A DNA stretch of 64,000 bases from Achromobacter sp. Bel. Lineage in GTDB: Bacteria; Pseudomonadota; Gammaproteobacteria; Burkholderiales; Burkholderiaceae_B. This document shows, in pieces, positions 54,948-64,000 of the stretch. A model generated the notes under the pieces. That model was not told the DNA's origin. It did no database searches and saw only the letters and a list, made by a program, of their open reading frames with translations. Position numbers and translations under genes: made by a program. Within the stretch, counting starts at the first letter, position 1, and each line of letters begins with the position of its first letter. The DNA lies in the NCBI RefSeq assembly GCF_012928505.1, contig NZ_JABBJN010000017.1:50807-114806 (forward strand). Direction: 5' to 3'.

Positions 54948-56297
54948 TTGAAAGCACTCATCCGCAAACTCGGCAACATCCACCCGGACCATCAGCGCAT
55001 CTTCAAAGGCGCTTTCCGGGTGGCCGTGTTCCTGCTGCTGGGCAAAGCCGCCGGCGCCATCAAAGAGATGGCGGTGGCCTACCGGTACGGCGTCAGCGAC
55101 GCCGTGGACGCCTACCAATTCACGATGACCATGGCCACCTGGCTGCCGGTCACGATCGTGGGCGTGCTGTCGGTAGTCTTGATCCCGGTGCTGGTGCGGC
55201 TGCGCCGCGCGGAAGACGCCGAACGCGACCAATTCATCAAAGAACTGCAAGGCTGGGTGGCGGCGGCCGGCATCGCGCTGGCTATCGCTACCTGGTTCGC
55301 CTGGCCGTATGTGGTGGACTTGCTGGGCAAGGGCCTGCCCGATCGCGTGCGCGGCATGACGGGCGACCTGCTGGCCGCCTTCGCCCCGGTGTCGGCGCTG
55401 CTGCTGATCGCCGGCATCAGCGCCGCGCGATTGCGCGCACATGAACGCCACGTCAATACCTTGCTGGACAGCGTGCCCGCCGTGGCGACGCTGGCCTGGG
55501 TGATGCTGGCCGTCAGCGCTGATGGCGTCGGCCCCCTGCTGTGGGGCACGCTGGTGGGCTATGCCATCCAGACCGTATGGCTGGCCTGGCTGGCGGCGCG
55601 CGCGGACGGCGGGTTCTGGGGCGCGCCGCGCCTGACGCTGCGTTCGCCACACTGGCCTGAACTGATGGGCGCCGCCGGCGTGATGCTGATCGGCCAAGTG
55701 GCGATGAGCTTCGTCGGCCCGCTGGATCAGTACGCCGCCGCGAATCTGGGCGCTAATGCGAACGCGACGCTGGGCTACGCCAGCCGGCTGCTTTCCCTGC
55801 TGCTGGGCATTGGCGCCGTGTCGGTGGGCCGTGCCGCGCTACCGGTGCTGGCCGATGTGCAGGCCCGGGGCGACACCGGCCGCGCGCGCGGCATGGCGCT
55901 GAAATGGTCGGTGCTGATGGTGGGGGCGGGCGCCGTCGCCGTCGCGATCGGCTGGGTATTGGCCCCGTGGGGCGTGTCGGTGCTGTTCCAGCGCGGCGCC
56001 TTCACCGCCGAGAACACCGAGGCCGTCGCGCATGTGCTGCGCTGGGGCCTGCTGCAATTGCCGTTCTACTTCGGCGTGCTGATCCTGGTGCAGTTGCTGG
56101 CCAGCCAGAACCGCTACCGCATCATGGCCGCCATCGCCGTTGCCAATTTCGCGTTGAAGGCCATATTGAACATCGTGCTGGCGCCCAAGATGGGCGCGGC
56201 CGGCATCATGCTGGCGACCAGCCTCATGTATGTGCTGTCCTTCGCGTGCTACCTGGTGGTGGCGATGCGCAAGGTCGAACCCAAGGAGGCCGATTGA
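54948..56297 (+). CDS. MurJ-like (MVF family) lipid-linked oligosaccharide flippase
   Basis: The 449-residue protein has about 12-14 helices. Its first helices include VFLLLGKAAGAIKEMAVAYR and YGVSDAVDAYQFTMTMATWLP, the MurJ-type start, and LDQYAAANLGANANATLGYA is the conserved central region. It probably flips the undecaprenyl-linked glycan made by this cluster, in place of a Wzx. The start is a TTG one base past the epimerase stop; no ATG or GTG near the start fits. The housekeeping murJ is expected elsewhere, so this is likely a dedicated paralogue. Confidence 0.85.
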   Translation: MKALIRKLGNIHPDHQRIFKGAFRVAVFLLLGKAAGAIKEMAVAYRYGVSDAVDAYQFTMTMATWLPVTIVGVLSVVLIPVLVRLRRAEDAERDQFIKELQGWVAAAGIALAIATWFAWPYVVDLLGKGLPDRVRGMTGDLLAAFAPVSALLLIAGISAARLRAHERHVNTLLDSVPAVATLAWVMLAVSADGVGPLLWGTLVGYAIQTVWLAWLAARADGGFWGAPRLTLRSPHWPELMGAAGVMLIGQVAMSFVGPLDQYAAANLGANANATLGYASRLLSLLLGIGAVSVGRAALPVLADVQARGDTGRARGMALKWSVLMVGAGAVAVAIGWVLAPWGVSVLFQRGAFTAENTEAVAHVLRWGLLQLPFYFGVLILVQLLASQNRYRIMAAIAVANFALKAILNIVLAPKMGAAGIMLATSLMYVLSFACYLVVAMRKVEPKEAD

Positions 56298-57440
56298 ATG
56301 TCCCAAGCCGATTCCGGCCGTGCCTTGCGCGTCCTGCTATTCATCCATTCGCTGCATGGCGGCGGCGCTGAGCGCGTCGCCGCCGACCTGAGCGCCCACT
56401 GGGCCGAGATGGGGCGCGACGTGATGGTGGTGACGCAAGCCGGCACCGAAGGCGACGTCTATTGCCTGCACCCCAAGGTCCGTCGCGAAGTCCTGCATAC
56501 GGCGGGCGAGGGCGGCGGCTGGCGCGGCATCTGGAGCAACGTGCAGCGCGTGCGGGCATTGCGCCGGGTGATCAAGGCGTTCCGACCGGACATTGTGCTG
56601 GGCATGATGACCACGGCATCCGTGCTTTCCGTGCTGGCAAGCGCCGGCCTGGGCTGCCGCGTGATCGCCACGGAACACACGCATCCGCCGTCGCAGACGC
56701 TCTCGGGCCTATGGCTGCGCTTGCGCCGGCTGACCTATCCGCGCGCCGCGCGCGTCGTTGCGCTGACCCGCGGCACGGCCGACTGGATCGGACAGCATGT
56801 GCCCGGTTCCCGGCTGGCGGTCATCCCCAATCCGGTGCATTGGCCCTTGCCGCGCGCCGAACCGTTGCTGATCCCGGTGTCGGGCGACGGGCGCAAGCGA
56901 TTGCTGGCGGTCGGCCGGCTGCATGGGGACAAGGGCTTCGACCTGCTGATTCAGGCGTTCGCCACGCTGGCGCCGTCGCATCCGGACTGGGATCTGGTTA
57001 TTCTGGGCGAAGGCGATGAGCGCGCCGCCCTCGAGGCGCAGGTAGGCAAAGCCGGGCTGGCGTCGCGCGTCTCGATGCCTGGACGCGCCGGCAACGTGGG
57101 CGATTGGTACGACAGTGCCGATCTATACGTGCTGACGTCGCGCTTTGAAGGGCTGTCCAATACCCTGCTTGAATCGATGGCCAGCGGCCTGGCGGCCGTG
57201 TCGTTCGATTGCGATACTGGTCCGCGCGAGATCGTGCGCGAAGGGATCGACGGCGTACTGGTCCGGCCCAATGGCGATGTGCCCGCGCTGTGCAAGGCGC
57301 TGGCGGACGTCATGGGCGATGACGCCGCGCGCCAGCGCATGGCGCAGGCGGCGACTGACGTGCGCGACCGGTTTTCGGCCACGCGCGTGCTGCAACAATG
57401 GCAAGAACTTTTTGACGGCGTGCGCGCATCGGGCCGTTAG
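56298..57440 (+). CDS. Glycosyltransferase family 4, first copy
   Basis: The 380-residue GT-B enzyme starts at the ATG directly after the flippase stop. The N-terminal donor-acceptor groove has LHGGGAERVAADLSAHWAEM. The C-terminal nucleotide-sugar domain shows GRLHGDKGFDLLIQAFATL and the E-x7-E motif region SRFEGLSNTLLESMASGLAA. It resembles PglJ/PglH-type HexNAc transferases. Its sequence closely parallels the transferase at 59.4 kb, which suggests duplication around the asparagine synthase gene. Confidence 0.9.
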   Translation: MSQADSGRALRVLLFIHSLHGGGAERVAADLSAHWAEMGRDVMVVTQAGTEGDVYCLHPKVRREVLHTAGEGGGWRGIWSNVQRVRALRRVIKAFRPDIVLGMMTTASVLSVLASAGLGCRVIATEHTHPPSQTLSGLWLRLRRLTYPRAARVVALTRGTADWIGQHVPGSRLAVIPNPVHWPLPRAEPLLIPVSGDGRKRLLAVGRLHGDKGFDLLIQAFATLAPSHPDWDLVILGEGDERAALEAQVGKAGLASRVSMPGRAGNVGDWYDSADLYVLTSRFEGLSNTLLESMASGLAAVSFDCDTGPREIVREGIDGVLVRPNGDVPALCKALADVMGDDAARQRMAQAATDVRDRFSATRVLQQWQELFDGVRASGR

Positions 57441-57485
57441 GCCCACGCGGTGCGCCGTTGCTACGGTGACCACGAGAACTACATC

Positions 57486-59417
57486 ATGTGTGGAATAGTC
57501 GGAATTTGGGGCCCCCTCGGAAACAAGGAGCGCGTGCTGGCGGAAAGTTGCCGCCGCATCCGCCACCGCGGGCCGGACAGCAACGGTTTCTGGGAAGACC
57601 CGGAGGCGGATCTGGCGCTGGCGCACGTCCGCCTGGCGATCCTGGACCTGACCGAAGCGGGCCATCAGCCCATGTCGTCCGCCTGCGGCCGCTATGTGAT
57701 GGTCTTCAACGGCGAGATCTACAACCACCTGGACATCCGCAAGCAGCTGGAGCAATCCGCGCTGGCGCCGTCCTGGCGCGGGCACTCCGACACCGAAACC
57801 CTGCTGGCGGGGTTCACGGCGCTGGGTATCGAGGCGACCTTGCAGGCGGCCGTCGGCATGTTTGCGATCGCCCTGTGGGACCGCGCCTCGCGCAAGCTGG
57901 TGCTGGCGCGCGACCGCATGGGCGAAAAGCCGCTGTACTACGGCTATTCGGGCGCCGAGCTGGTGTTCGCTTCGGAACTGAAGGGCCTGATGCCCATCCC
58001 GGGATTTGGCCGCGACCTGAACCGCAATGCGTTGGCGTCGTTCATGCGGCACAACTACATTCCGGCGCCCCAATCCATCTATGAAGGCATCGCCAAGCTG
58101 CCGCCGGGCACCTGGGTCGAATTCACGGCCGACGATACCCGCAGCCGCCGCATGCCCGAGCCGCGCGTGTACTGGTCGGCGCGCGACGCCGCCGACACCG
58201 CCGCCCGATCGCTGTTGAAATTCGAGTCGGACGCGCAAGCCACCGAAGCGCTGGAAGGCGTGCTGTCCAAGGCCGTCGGTGGCCAGATGCTGGCTGACGT
58301 GAGCCTGGGCGCCTTCCTGTCGGGCGGCATCGATTCGTCGACCATCGTGGCCCTGATGCAGGCGCAAAGCGCCAAGCCGGTGCGCACCTTCGCGATCGGC
58401 TTCCATGAAAAGGGCTATGACGAGGCGCAGCACGCGAAGGCTGTGGCCACGCACCTGGGCACCGACCATACCGAACTTTACGTGACCGCGGCGGACGCGC
58501 TGGCGGTGGTGCCGTCGCTGGCGGATATGTACGACGAGCCGTTTGCCGATTCGTCGCAGATCCCGACCTCGCTGGTCACGAAAATGGCGCGCCAGCACGT
58601 TACCGTGGCGCTGTCGGGCGACGGCGGCGATGAGCTCTTCGGGGGCTATTCGCGCTACTTCCGCGTGAACAATTGGTGGCAGCAGTGCGAGCGCGTCCCC
58701 GCGCTTGTCCGCAAGCCCGCAGGCGCGCTGCTCTCCGCATCCACCCATCTGCCGGGACGCGGCGCCTGGCGCGGCAAGGTCGGCAAGTTGGGCGAACTGC
58801 TGCGCACCGACTCGCGCGGCGATTTCTACCGCCACTTCGTGTCGTACTGGGCCGATCCGTCCAAGGTAGTCAAGGGCGGCGTGGAACCGGTCTCGGAATT
58901 CGCGCGGGCCATGCAGGGCTCCACCTTCGAATCCATGATGAAGCTGGACACGGTGACCTACCTGCCGGACGACATCCTGGTCAAGGTGGACCGCGCCGCG
59001 ATGGCGGTCAGCCTGGAAACCCGCGTGCCGCTGATCGACCACCGTGTCTATGAATTCGCGTGGAGCCTGCCGCACCACTACAAGGTGCGCGGCAATACGG
59101 GCAAGTGGCTGCTGCGCCAGGTGCTGCATCGCCATGTGCCCCAAGCGATGGTGGACCGTCCCAAGCGCGGCTTTGCCGTGCCGCTGGCGGCCTGGCTGCG
59201 CGGCCCCTTGCGGGAATGGGCGGACGCGTTGCTGGACCCCGCGCGCCTGCGCCAGGAAGGCTGGTTCGAACCGGAACCGATCCTGCGCAAGTGGCGTGAA
59301 CATACTTCGGGCCATCGCAACTGGGACAGTCATCTGTGGGGCGTCCTGATGATGCAGGCCTGGCTGGACCGTTATCGCGCAGAACCGGATCAAGGGGGAT
59401 CTATTGGGAGTCTCTGA
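57486..59417 (+). CDS. Asparagine synthase-like glutamine amidotransferase (AsnB/WbpS type)
   Basis: The 643-residue enzyme has the N-terminal glutaminase domain with Cys2 as nucleophile (MCGIVGIWG) and the synthetase ATP pyrophosphatase motif SGGIDSS at 279. LSGDGGDELFGGYSRYF follows. In P. aeruginosa O6 and Bordetella LPS loci, AsnB-like enzymes amidate uronic acids in the sugar chain rather than making free asparagine. Here the dehydrogenase supplies the uronic acid, so glycan amidation is the likely job. The ATG at 57486 is fixed by the need for Cys2. Confidence 0.88.
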   Translation: MCGIVGIWGPLGNKERVLAESCRRIRHRGPDSNGFWEDPEADLALAHVRLAILDLTEAGHQPMSSACGRYVMVFNGEIYNHLDIRKQLEQSALAPSWRGHSDTETLLAGFTALGIEATLQAAVGMFAIALWDRASRKLVLARDRMGEKPLYYGYSGAELVFASELKGLMPIPGFGRDLNRNALASFMRHNYIPAPQSIYEGIAKLPPGTWVEFTADDTRSRRMPEPRVYWSARDAADTAARSLLKFESDAQATEALEGVLSKAVGGQMLADVSLGAFLSGGIDSSTIVALMQAQSAKPVRTFAIGFHEKGYDEAQHAKAVATHLGTDHTELYVTAADALAVVPSLADMYDEPFADSSQIPTSLVTKMARQHVTVALSGDGGDELFGGYSRYFRVNNWWQQCERVPALVRKPAGALLSASTHLPGRGAWRGKVGKLGELLRTDSRGDFYRHFVSYWADPSKVVKGGVEPVSEFARAMQGSTFESMMKLDTVTYLPDDILVKVDRAAMAVSLETRVPLIDHRVYEFAWSLPHHYKVRGNTGKWLLRQVLHRHVPQAMVDRPKRGFAVPLAAWLRGPLREWADALLDPARLRQEGWFEPEPILRKWREHTSGHRNWDSHLWGVLMMQAWLDRYRAEPDQGGSIGSL

Positions 59418-59420
59418 CGA

Positions 59421-60536
59421 ATGAGAATATTGATGCTGGTCAGTTCCATGCATGCGGGCGGCGCCGAACGGGTGGCTGCCACGCTGGTTAGCGCATGGGC
59501 CGAACGCGGGGACGCCGTCACCTTGACGCCCACCTATTCGTCCAAGGGCACGTGTTTTTATCCCTTATCTGACAAGGTCGAACTCGCATGGCTGGCGGAC
59601 ATCGCCGGCACGCGGGAGTCGGGCGCAATGGCCGCGTTCAAGCGTCTGATGGCCTTGCGCAAGCACATCCGCGACACCAAACCCGATGTGGTGGTGTCCT
59701 TCCTGACCAACGTCAATGTGGCCGCCATCCTCGCCACGCGAGGCTTGGGCGTGCCGCTCATCGTCTGCGAGCGGACGAATCCGGTCGCCGAGACGACGAC
59801 GGGCACGGTGTGGCGCAAGCTGCGCCGCCTGCTGTATCCGCGCGCCGACATGGTGACCGTGCAGGCGGAAGACACCGCCGGCCCGTTCTCGCGCCAGGTT
59901 CCGGGCATCAAGCGTCTGGCCGTCATCCCGAATCCCTTGCCTGCGCCCTTGCTGGATGCGCCCCGCGTGTTGCAACGCGATGACGACGGTCCGCGTGAAC
60001 TGCTGGCGATGGGGCGTCTGGTCTCTGACAAACAATTCGATCTGCTGATCGATGTCTTCGCGCAATTGGCGCCGTCGAACCCGGATTGGAACCTGCGCAT
60101 CTGGGGCGAAGGCCCCGAGCGCGCCGCGCTCGAGGCGCAGGTTGCCCGGCTGGGCCTGCAATCGCGGATCAGCCTGCCCGGACGCACGGAAGCGCCCTGG
60201 GACGAACTGGCCCGCGGCCAGGCCTTTGTGCTGAGTTCGCTGGTCGAGGGCTTCCCCAATGTCCTCCTGGAAGCGATGTCGCTGGGCTTGCCCTGCGTGG
60301 CGTTCGATTGCCCCAGCGGCCCGCGCGAGATGACGCGCGACGGCCAGGATGCCTTGCTGGTGCCGGCAGGCGACCGCGACGCCTTGCAAGGCGCCTTGCA
60401 GCGCGTGATGGGCGACCTGAATTTGCGCCGGCAAATGGGTGAACGCGGTGCGACGGCGGTGCGCCATCGTTATGCGCTGGCCAGCGTGCTGTCGGAGTGG
60501 GACGAACTGTTCGAAGCGGTGCGGGAGGCGCGATGA
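59421..60536 (+). CDS. Glycosyltransferase family 4, second copy
   Basis: The 371-residue GT-B enzyme starts 3 bases after the amidotransferase stop. It has SSMHAGGAERVAATLVSAW, GRLVSDKQFDLLIDVFAQL, and SSLVEGFPNVLLEAMSLGLP with PSGPREM. It is a paralogue of the 56.3-kb enzyme, sharing LAPSNPDWNLRIWGEGPERA in the same position. It probably adds one HexNAc to the lipid-linked glycan. Next gene overlaps by 4 bases. Confidence 0.9.
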   Translation: MRILMLVSSMHAGGAERVAATLVSAWAERGDAVTLTPTYSSKGTCFYPLSDKVELAWLADIAGTRESGAMAAFKRLMALRKHIRDTKPDVVVSFLTNVNVAAILATRGLGVPLIVCERTNPVAETTTGTVWRKLRRLLYPRADMVTVQAEDTAGPFSRQVPGIKRLAVIPNPLPAPLLDAPRVLQRDDDGPRELLAMGRLVSDKQFDLLIDVFAQLAPSNPDWNLRIWGEGPERAALEAQVARLGLQSRISLPGRTEAPWDELARGQAFVLSSLVEGFPNVLLEAMSLGLPCVAFDCPSGPREMTRDGQDALLVPAGDRDALQGALQRVMGDLNLRRQMGERGATAVRHRYALASVLSEWDELFEAVREAR

Positions 60537-61690
60537 GCACCCCGGCAATGCGCATCCTGCACGTCATTACCGGCCTGGGGCAGGGCGGCGCGGAATCCGT
60601 GCTGCTGCGCCTGGCGACCTACCCCGAAGCCGGCGTGGAGCACATCGTCGTGTCGCTGACCGATGAGGGCATCTACGGCGAACGCCTGCGCGCCGCCGGC
60701 GTGGCCGTGCACGCGCTGGGCATGAAGCGCGGCCGCGTCAGCCTGGGCGGCTTTCTGGCCTTGCGCCGCGTAATCGGCAGCAGTCGCCCCGACGCCGTGC
60801 AGACCTGGATGTACCACGCCGACCTGATCGGCGGTCTGGCTGCCCGCTTGGCCGGCGTGCGCGCCGTTGCCTGGGGCATCCGTAATTCGGGCGCGCACCT
60901 AGAACGCAGCAGCCGATCGGCGCGTCTGGTGCTGCGCGTGTGCGCGCTGCTGTCGGGTCGCGTGCCCCGCGCGATCGTTTGCGCCGCGCAAAACGCCGCC
61001 GAACGCCATGCCGAGAAGGGTTACCGCCGCGACCGCATGGTGGTGATATCAAATGGCTATGACTTGTCCCGCTATGCGCCCGACGCTCAGGCCCGCGCGC
61101 GTGTGCGGGCGCAATGGGGCCTGTCCGAAGACGCGCCCGTGATCGGTTGCGTGGCCCGTTGGGACCCGCTCAAGGACCACGCCAACCTGCTGCGCGCCGT
61201 GGCTGCGTTGGTGCGCGACGGGCGCGACGGGGGCTTGCGCTGCGTGCTGGTCGGGCGCGGCATGACGCCGGACAACGCCGAACTGGCCGCCCTGATCGAT
61301 AAGCTGGATTTGCGCGAACGCCTGATCCTTGCCGGCCCCAGCGACGACGTGCCCGCAGTGATGAACGGGCTGGACCTGCATGTCCTGTCCAGCTGCGCGG
61401 AAGGCTTCCCCAACGTGGTGGCCGAGGCAATGGCCTGCGGGGTTTACTGCGTCGTGACCGACGTGGGCGACGCCGCCTATATCGTCGGCGATACCGGTGT
61501 CGTGGTGCCGCCCGAACAGGCCGAGGCGCTGGCGCGCGGTATCGAGACGGCCTTGGGCGACGTGGCTGCGCGAGGCAGCCGACGGGCGGGCGAAGCCGGG
61601 CGCGCCCGCGTACTTGAAAATTTCGACCTTGCCCGGATGGTGCAACGGTACCTCGCCGTGTGGCGCCGCATTTCTGGAGTCCAGGCATGA
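60533..61690 (+). CDS. Glycosyltransferase family 4, third
   Basis: The 385-residue GT-B enzyme starts at an ATGA overlap with the previous stop. It has ILHVITGLGQGGAESVLLRL at the N-terminus, then GCVARWDPLKDHANLLRAVA and SSCAEGFPNVVAEAMACGVY in the nucleotide-sugar domain. Translation is coupled to both neighbours. The specific sugar and linkage cannot be inferred. Confidence 0.9.
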   Translation: MSTPAMRILHVITGLGQGGAESVLLRLATYPEAGVEHIVVSLTDEGIYGERLRAAGVAVHALGMKRGRVSLGGFLALRRVIGSSRPDAVQTWMYHADLIGGLAARLAGVRAVAWGIRNSGAHLERSSRSARLVLRVCALLSGRVPRAIVCAAQNAAERHAEKGYRRDRMVVISNGYDLSRYAPDAQARARVRAQWGLSEDAPVIGCVARWDPLKDHANLLRAVAALVRDGRDGGLRCVLVGRGMTPDNAELAALIDKLDLRERLILAGPSDDVPAVMNGLDLHVLSSCAEGFPNVVAEAMACGVYCVVTDVGDAAYIVGDTGVVVPPEQAEALARGIETALGDVAARGSRRAGEAGRARVLENFDLARMVQRYLAVWRRISGVQA

Positions 61691-62823
61691 ACGCCGGCCG
61701 TCGCTTGATGTTCGTCGTCAATAATCCGGCATTCTTCATGTCGCATCGCGTGCCGCTGGCGCAAGCCGCGCAGCGCGCGGGTTACGACGTGCATGTGGCC
61801 ACGATGGACGGGCCTGCCGTGGCCGACATCCAGGCACTCGGCATGACGCACCACGCTATCCCGATGACGCGCAGCGGCAAGCATCCGTTGCAGGAGCTGG
61901 GTACGCTGCTGGCGCTCGTCCGCCTGTTCCGGCACGTGCGTCCGGATGTGGTGCACCTGGTGACCATCAAGCCCGTGCTCTACGGCGGCATCGCCGCGCG
62001 CCTGGCCCGCGTGCCGGGCATGGTGGCGGCGATTTCCGGGCTGGGCTTCGTGTTCCTGTCCGATTCGTTGAAGATGCGGCTGGTGCGCGCGGTCGTGGCC
62101 AGGCTGTACCGGATCGCGCTGGGCCATCCCAACAGTCGCGTGATCTTCCAGAACGCCAATGACCGCGACCTGCTCAAATCGCTAGGCGCGGTGCGCGACG
62201 CGCAGGTCGTCATGATCCGCGGCGCAGGCGTCGACCTGGACGCCTATCGCGCATTGCCCGAGCCGCCTGCGCCGCCGGTCGTGGTCACGATGGTGGCCCG
62301 CCTGCTGCGCGACAAGGGCGTGCAGGAGTTCGTGCAGGCCGCGGACATCCTGCGCCAGCGCGGCGTACCGGTAACGATGCAGTTGGTGGGCGGCGTGGAC
62401 GCGGGCAACCCCGCATCGGCGACGCAGGATGAAGTCGACGCCTGGCAGCGCGACGGGACTGTCCAGGCGCTGGGGGAACGTTCGGACGTGCCGGCGTTGT
62501 ATGCGGCCTCCCACATTGCCGTGCTGCCTTCGTATCGCGAAGGCCTGCCCAAGTCGCTGATCGAGGCCGCCGCGTGCGCGCGCGCCGTCGTGACAACCGA
62601 CGTGCCGGGTTGCCGGGATGCGATCGAGCCCGGCGAAACCGGTTTGCTCGTGCCGGTGCGGGACGCGCAGGCCTTGGCCGATGCGATCGCCCGCTTGGCC
62701 GAAGATGCTGCATTGCGGCAGGCGATGGGCAAGGCGGGCCGGGCGCTGGCCGAACGTGAATTCAATATCGAGCAGGTTGCCCGCACCCACGTGGCGCTTT
62801 ACAACACGCTCAGCGCGGGTTAG
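61687..62823 (+). CDS. Glycosyltransferase family 4, fourth (PglA/WbpU-like)
   Basis: The 378-residue GT-B enzyme starts at an ATGA overlap with the third transferase. Its N-terminus (FVVNNPAFFMSHRVPLAQAA) and the segment VHLVTIKPVLYGGIAARLAR match transferases that add the second sugar to an undecaprenyl-linked HexNAc. PSYREGLPKSLIEAAACARA is the donor-binding region. It is the last gene of the glycan cluster and its stop overlaps the convergent pgi stop by 2 bases, with no room for a terminator between them. Confidence 0.9.
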   Translation: MNAGRRLMFVVNNPAFFMSHRVPLAQAAQRAGYDVHVATMDGPAVADIQALGMTHHAIPMTRSGKHPLQELGTLLALVRLFRHVRPDVVHLVTIKPVLYGGIAARLARVPGMVAAISGLGFVFLSDSLKMRLVRAVVARLYRIALGHPNSRVIFQNANDRDLLKSLGAVRDAQVVMIRGAGVDLDAYRALPEPPAPPVVVTMVARLLRDKGVQEFVQAADILRQRGVPVTMQLVGGVDAGNPASATQDEVDAWQRDGTVQALGERSDVPALYAASHIAVLPSYREGLPKSLIEAAACARAVVTTDVPGCRDAIEPGETGLLVPVRDAQALADAIARLAEDAALRQAMGKAGRALAEREFNIEQVARTHVALYNTLSAG

Positions 62824-64000
62824 TGGCGGCGCGAGATCGCGTTGATCCAGAAGCGGGTGGACGGGTCCTGCTGGCTCGTCTGCGGCGAGTCCAGCTCTCG
62901 CATGATGTTCTTGGCCAGCGCCTTGCCGAATTCCACGCCCCACTGGTCGAACGGGTTGATGCCCCAGATCACGCCCTGCACGAACACCTTGTGCTCGTAC
63001 AGCGCCAGCAGCGCACCCAGCGTATAGGCTTCCAGCCGCGGCAGCACGATCAGCGATGACGGGCGCCCGCCGGGGTGGACGCGGTGTTGCGCCAGCAGGC
63101 GCGCGCGGGCCGGATCGCGTTCGGTGGCGGAGGTTTCCGCCAGCGCTTCGTCGAAGGATTTGCCGCGCAGCAGTGCGGAACGCTGCGCCAGGCAATTGGC
63201 GATCAGCAGCTCATGGTGTCGTGCATAGTCGTGGTTGGGCTGTTCGCACAGGATGAAGTCCACGGGCGCGCCCATGGTGTCCTGGTGCAGCCATTGGAAG
63301 AACGTGTGCTGGCAGTCGGTGCCCGACATGCCCCAGATCGCCGCCCCGGTCGGCACGCCGGCCGGGCTGCCGTCGGCGGTGGCGACTTTGCCCAGCGATT
63401 CCATCTCCAGCTGTTGCGCCCACGGCACGATGTGGTACAGCCGCGAGTCGTAAGGCGCGATCACCAGCGAGTCATAGCCCAGCACGCTGCGGTTGACCAC
63501 GCCGGCCAGCGCCAGCTGCACCGGCGCGTTGTCCGCGGTCGGGGCGGTGCGGAAGTGCTCGTCCATGGCCGCGGCGCCGGCCAGCAACTGGTCGAACGCC
63601 TCGTTGCCTAGCGCCAGCGCGATCGGCAGGCCGATCGCCGACCACAGCGAATAGCGGCCGCCGACCCAGTCCCAGATCTGGAAAATGTGGTCGGGCAGAA
63701 TCCCCAGATTCAGCGCGGCTTCGACGTTGGAGGTGATCGCCACGACCTGCTTGATGGGATCGGCCACGCCGGCTTCCCGCAGCCAGTTCATCGCGACTTC
63801 GGCGTTGGCCAGCGGCTCGGTGGTCGTGAATGATTTCGAGGCGACGATGACCAGCGTGTCGTGCGGATCCAGCCGGCTCATGGCGTCGGCGACGGAGTGC
63901 GAGTCGACGTTGGAGGCGAATCGCACTTCGCGCTTCGCGCCGCCGTGGCGCAAGGCGCGCGTCACCAGGCGAGGCCCCCAGTCACTGCCGCCGATGCCCA
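62820..64000 (-). CDS. pgi: Glucose-6-phosphate isomerase, C-terminal part (runs off window)
   Basis: About 392 C-terminal residues are visible; the 5' end lies outside. The visible part starts MGIGGSDWGPRLVTRAL, part of the sugar-phosphate loop. SKSFTTTEPLANAE is the phosphate-binding region and WDWVGGRYSLWSAIGLPI carries the first PGI signature. INPFDQWGVEFGKALAKN is the second. It interconverts glucose-6-phosphate and fructose-6-phosphate, the precursor of UDP-GlcNAc used by the adjacent cluster. Its 3' end overlaps the last transferase gene. Confidence 0.96.
   Translation of the reverse strand, partial: GIGGSDWGPRLVTRALRHGGAKREVRFASNVDSHSVADAMSRLDPHDTLVIVASKSFTTTEPLANAEVAMNWLREAGVADPIKQVVAITSNVEAALNLGILPDHIFQIWDWVGGRYSLWSAIGLPIALALGNEAFDQLLAGAAAMDEHFRTAPTADNAPVQLALAGVVNRSVLGYDSLVIAPYDSRLYHIVPWAQQLEMESLGKVATADGSPAGVPTGAAIWGMSGTDCQHTFFQWLHQDTMGAPVDFILCEQPNHDYARHHELLIANCLAQRSALLRGKSFDEALAETSATERDPARARLLAQHRVHPGGRPSSLIVLPRLEAYTLGALLALYEHKVFVQGVIWGINPFDQWGVEFGKALAKNIMRELDSPQTSQQDPSTRFWINAISRRH

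Noticed and set aside
57486..59417. Housekeeping asparagine synthetase
   Set aside because: It is embedded in a glycan cluster with a uronic acid dehydrogenase, as in loci where AsnB-like enzymes amidate sugars; free asparagine synthesis cannot be excluded from sequence alone.

Overview
The window is GC-rich, densely coded DNA of a betaproteobacterium, most likely family Alcaligenaceae (Achromobacter/Bordetella-like). This rests on gene content and order: metG opposite an ApbC/Mrp gene, tamA-tamB next to dcd, a glycine-cleavage operon behind a tandem glycine riboswitch, a Mn-type superoxide dismutase, and a 323-residue ThyA. No rRNA, tRNA, insertion sequence, integrase or CRISPR array was seen. 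The assignment is inference; no database was searched.

Layout. 1-4.3 kb: end of a phage-repressor-like regulator, an acyltransferase, two tandem META-domain lipoproteins and trhO. 4.3-15.2 kb: metG, a small membrane protein, apbC, the tamA-tamB outer-membrane assembly pair, dcd and a VOC-GNAT fusion. 15.4-23.1 kb: a membrane diguanylate cyclase, a GNAT enzyme, a small unknown protein, a large basic amino acid decarboxylase, a flavoprotein, sodA and a ZIP metal transporter. 23.2-28.4 kb: a triplicated ~82-bp repeat, the riboswitch and gcvT-gcvH-gcvP. 28.4-30.4 kb: a YdgA-like DUF945 protein.

30.7-43.6 kb is one minus-strand block. It has two M81 (MlrC-like) metallopeptidases enclosing an oligopeptide-type ABC transporter and an amidase, followed upstream by a methylmalonate/malonate-semialdehyde dehydrogenase and an omega-amino-acid:pyruvate transaminase. 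A divergent MocR regulator has two palindromic operators in the shared promoter. The block reads as an import-and-hydrolysis route for an unidentified amide or peptide, possibly feeding beta-alanine-type catabolism. 45.2-50.7 kb: folA, an MHYT-GGDEF-EAL protein, thyA, an OsmC protein and coq7.

50.9-51.1 kb holds an apparently unannotated transcript: a good sigma70 promoter, about 147 nt of RNA, a hairpin presenting a CUCCUCC anti-Shine-Dalgarno loop, and a strong terminator. This is the most interesting signal in the window. 51.4-62.8 kb is a surface-glycan cluster: a WecA-like initiating transferase, UDP-HexNAc dehydrogenase and 4-epimerase, MurJ-like flippase, AsnB-type amidotransferase and four GT4 glycosyltransferases. 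It suggests a glycan with an amidated HexNAc uronic acid. The window ends inside pgi on the minus strand.
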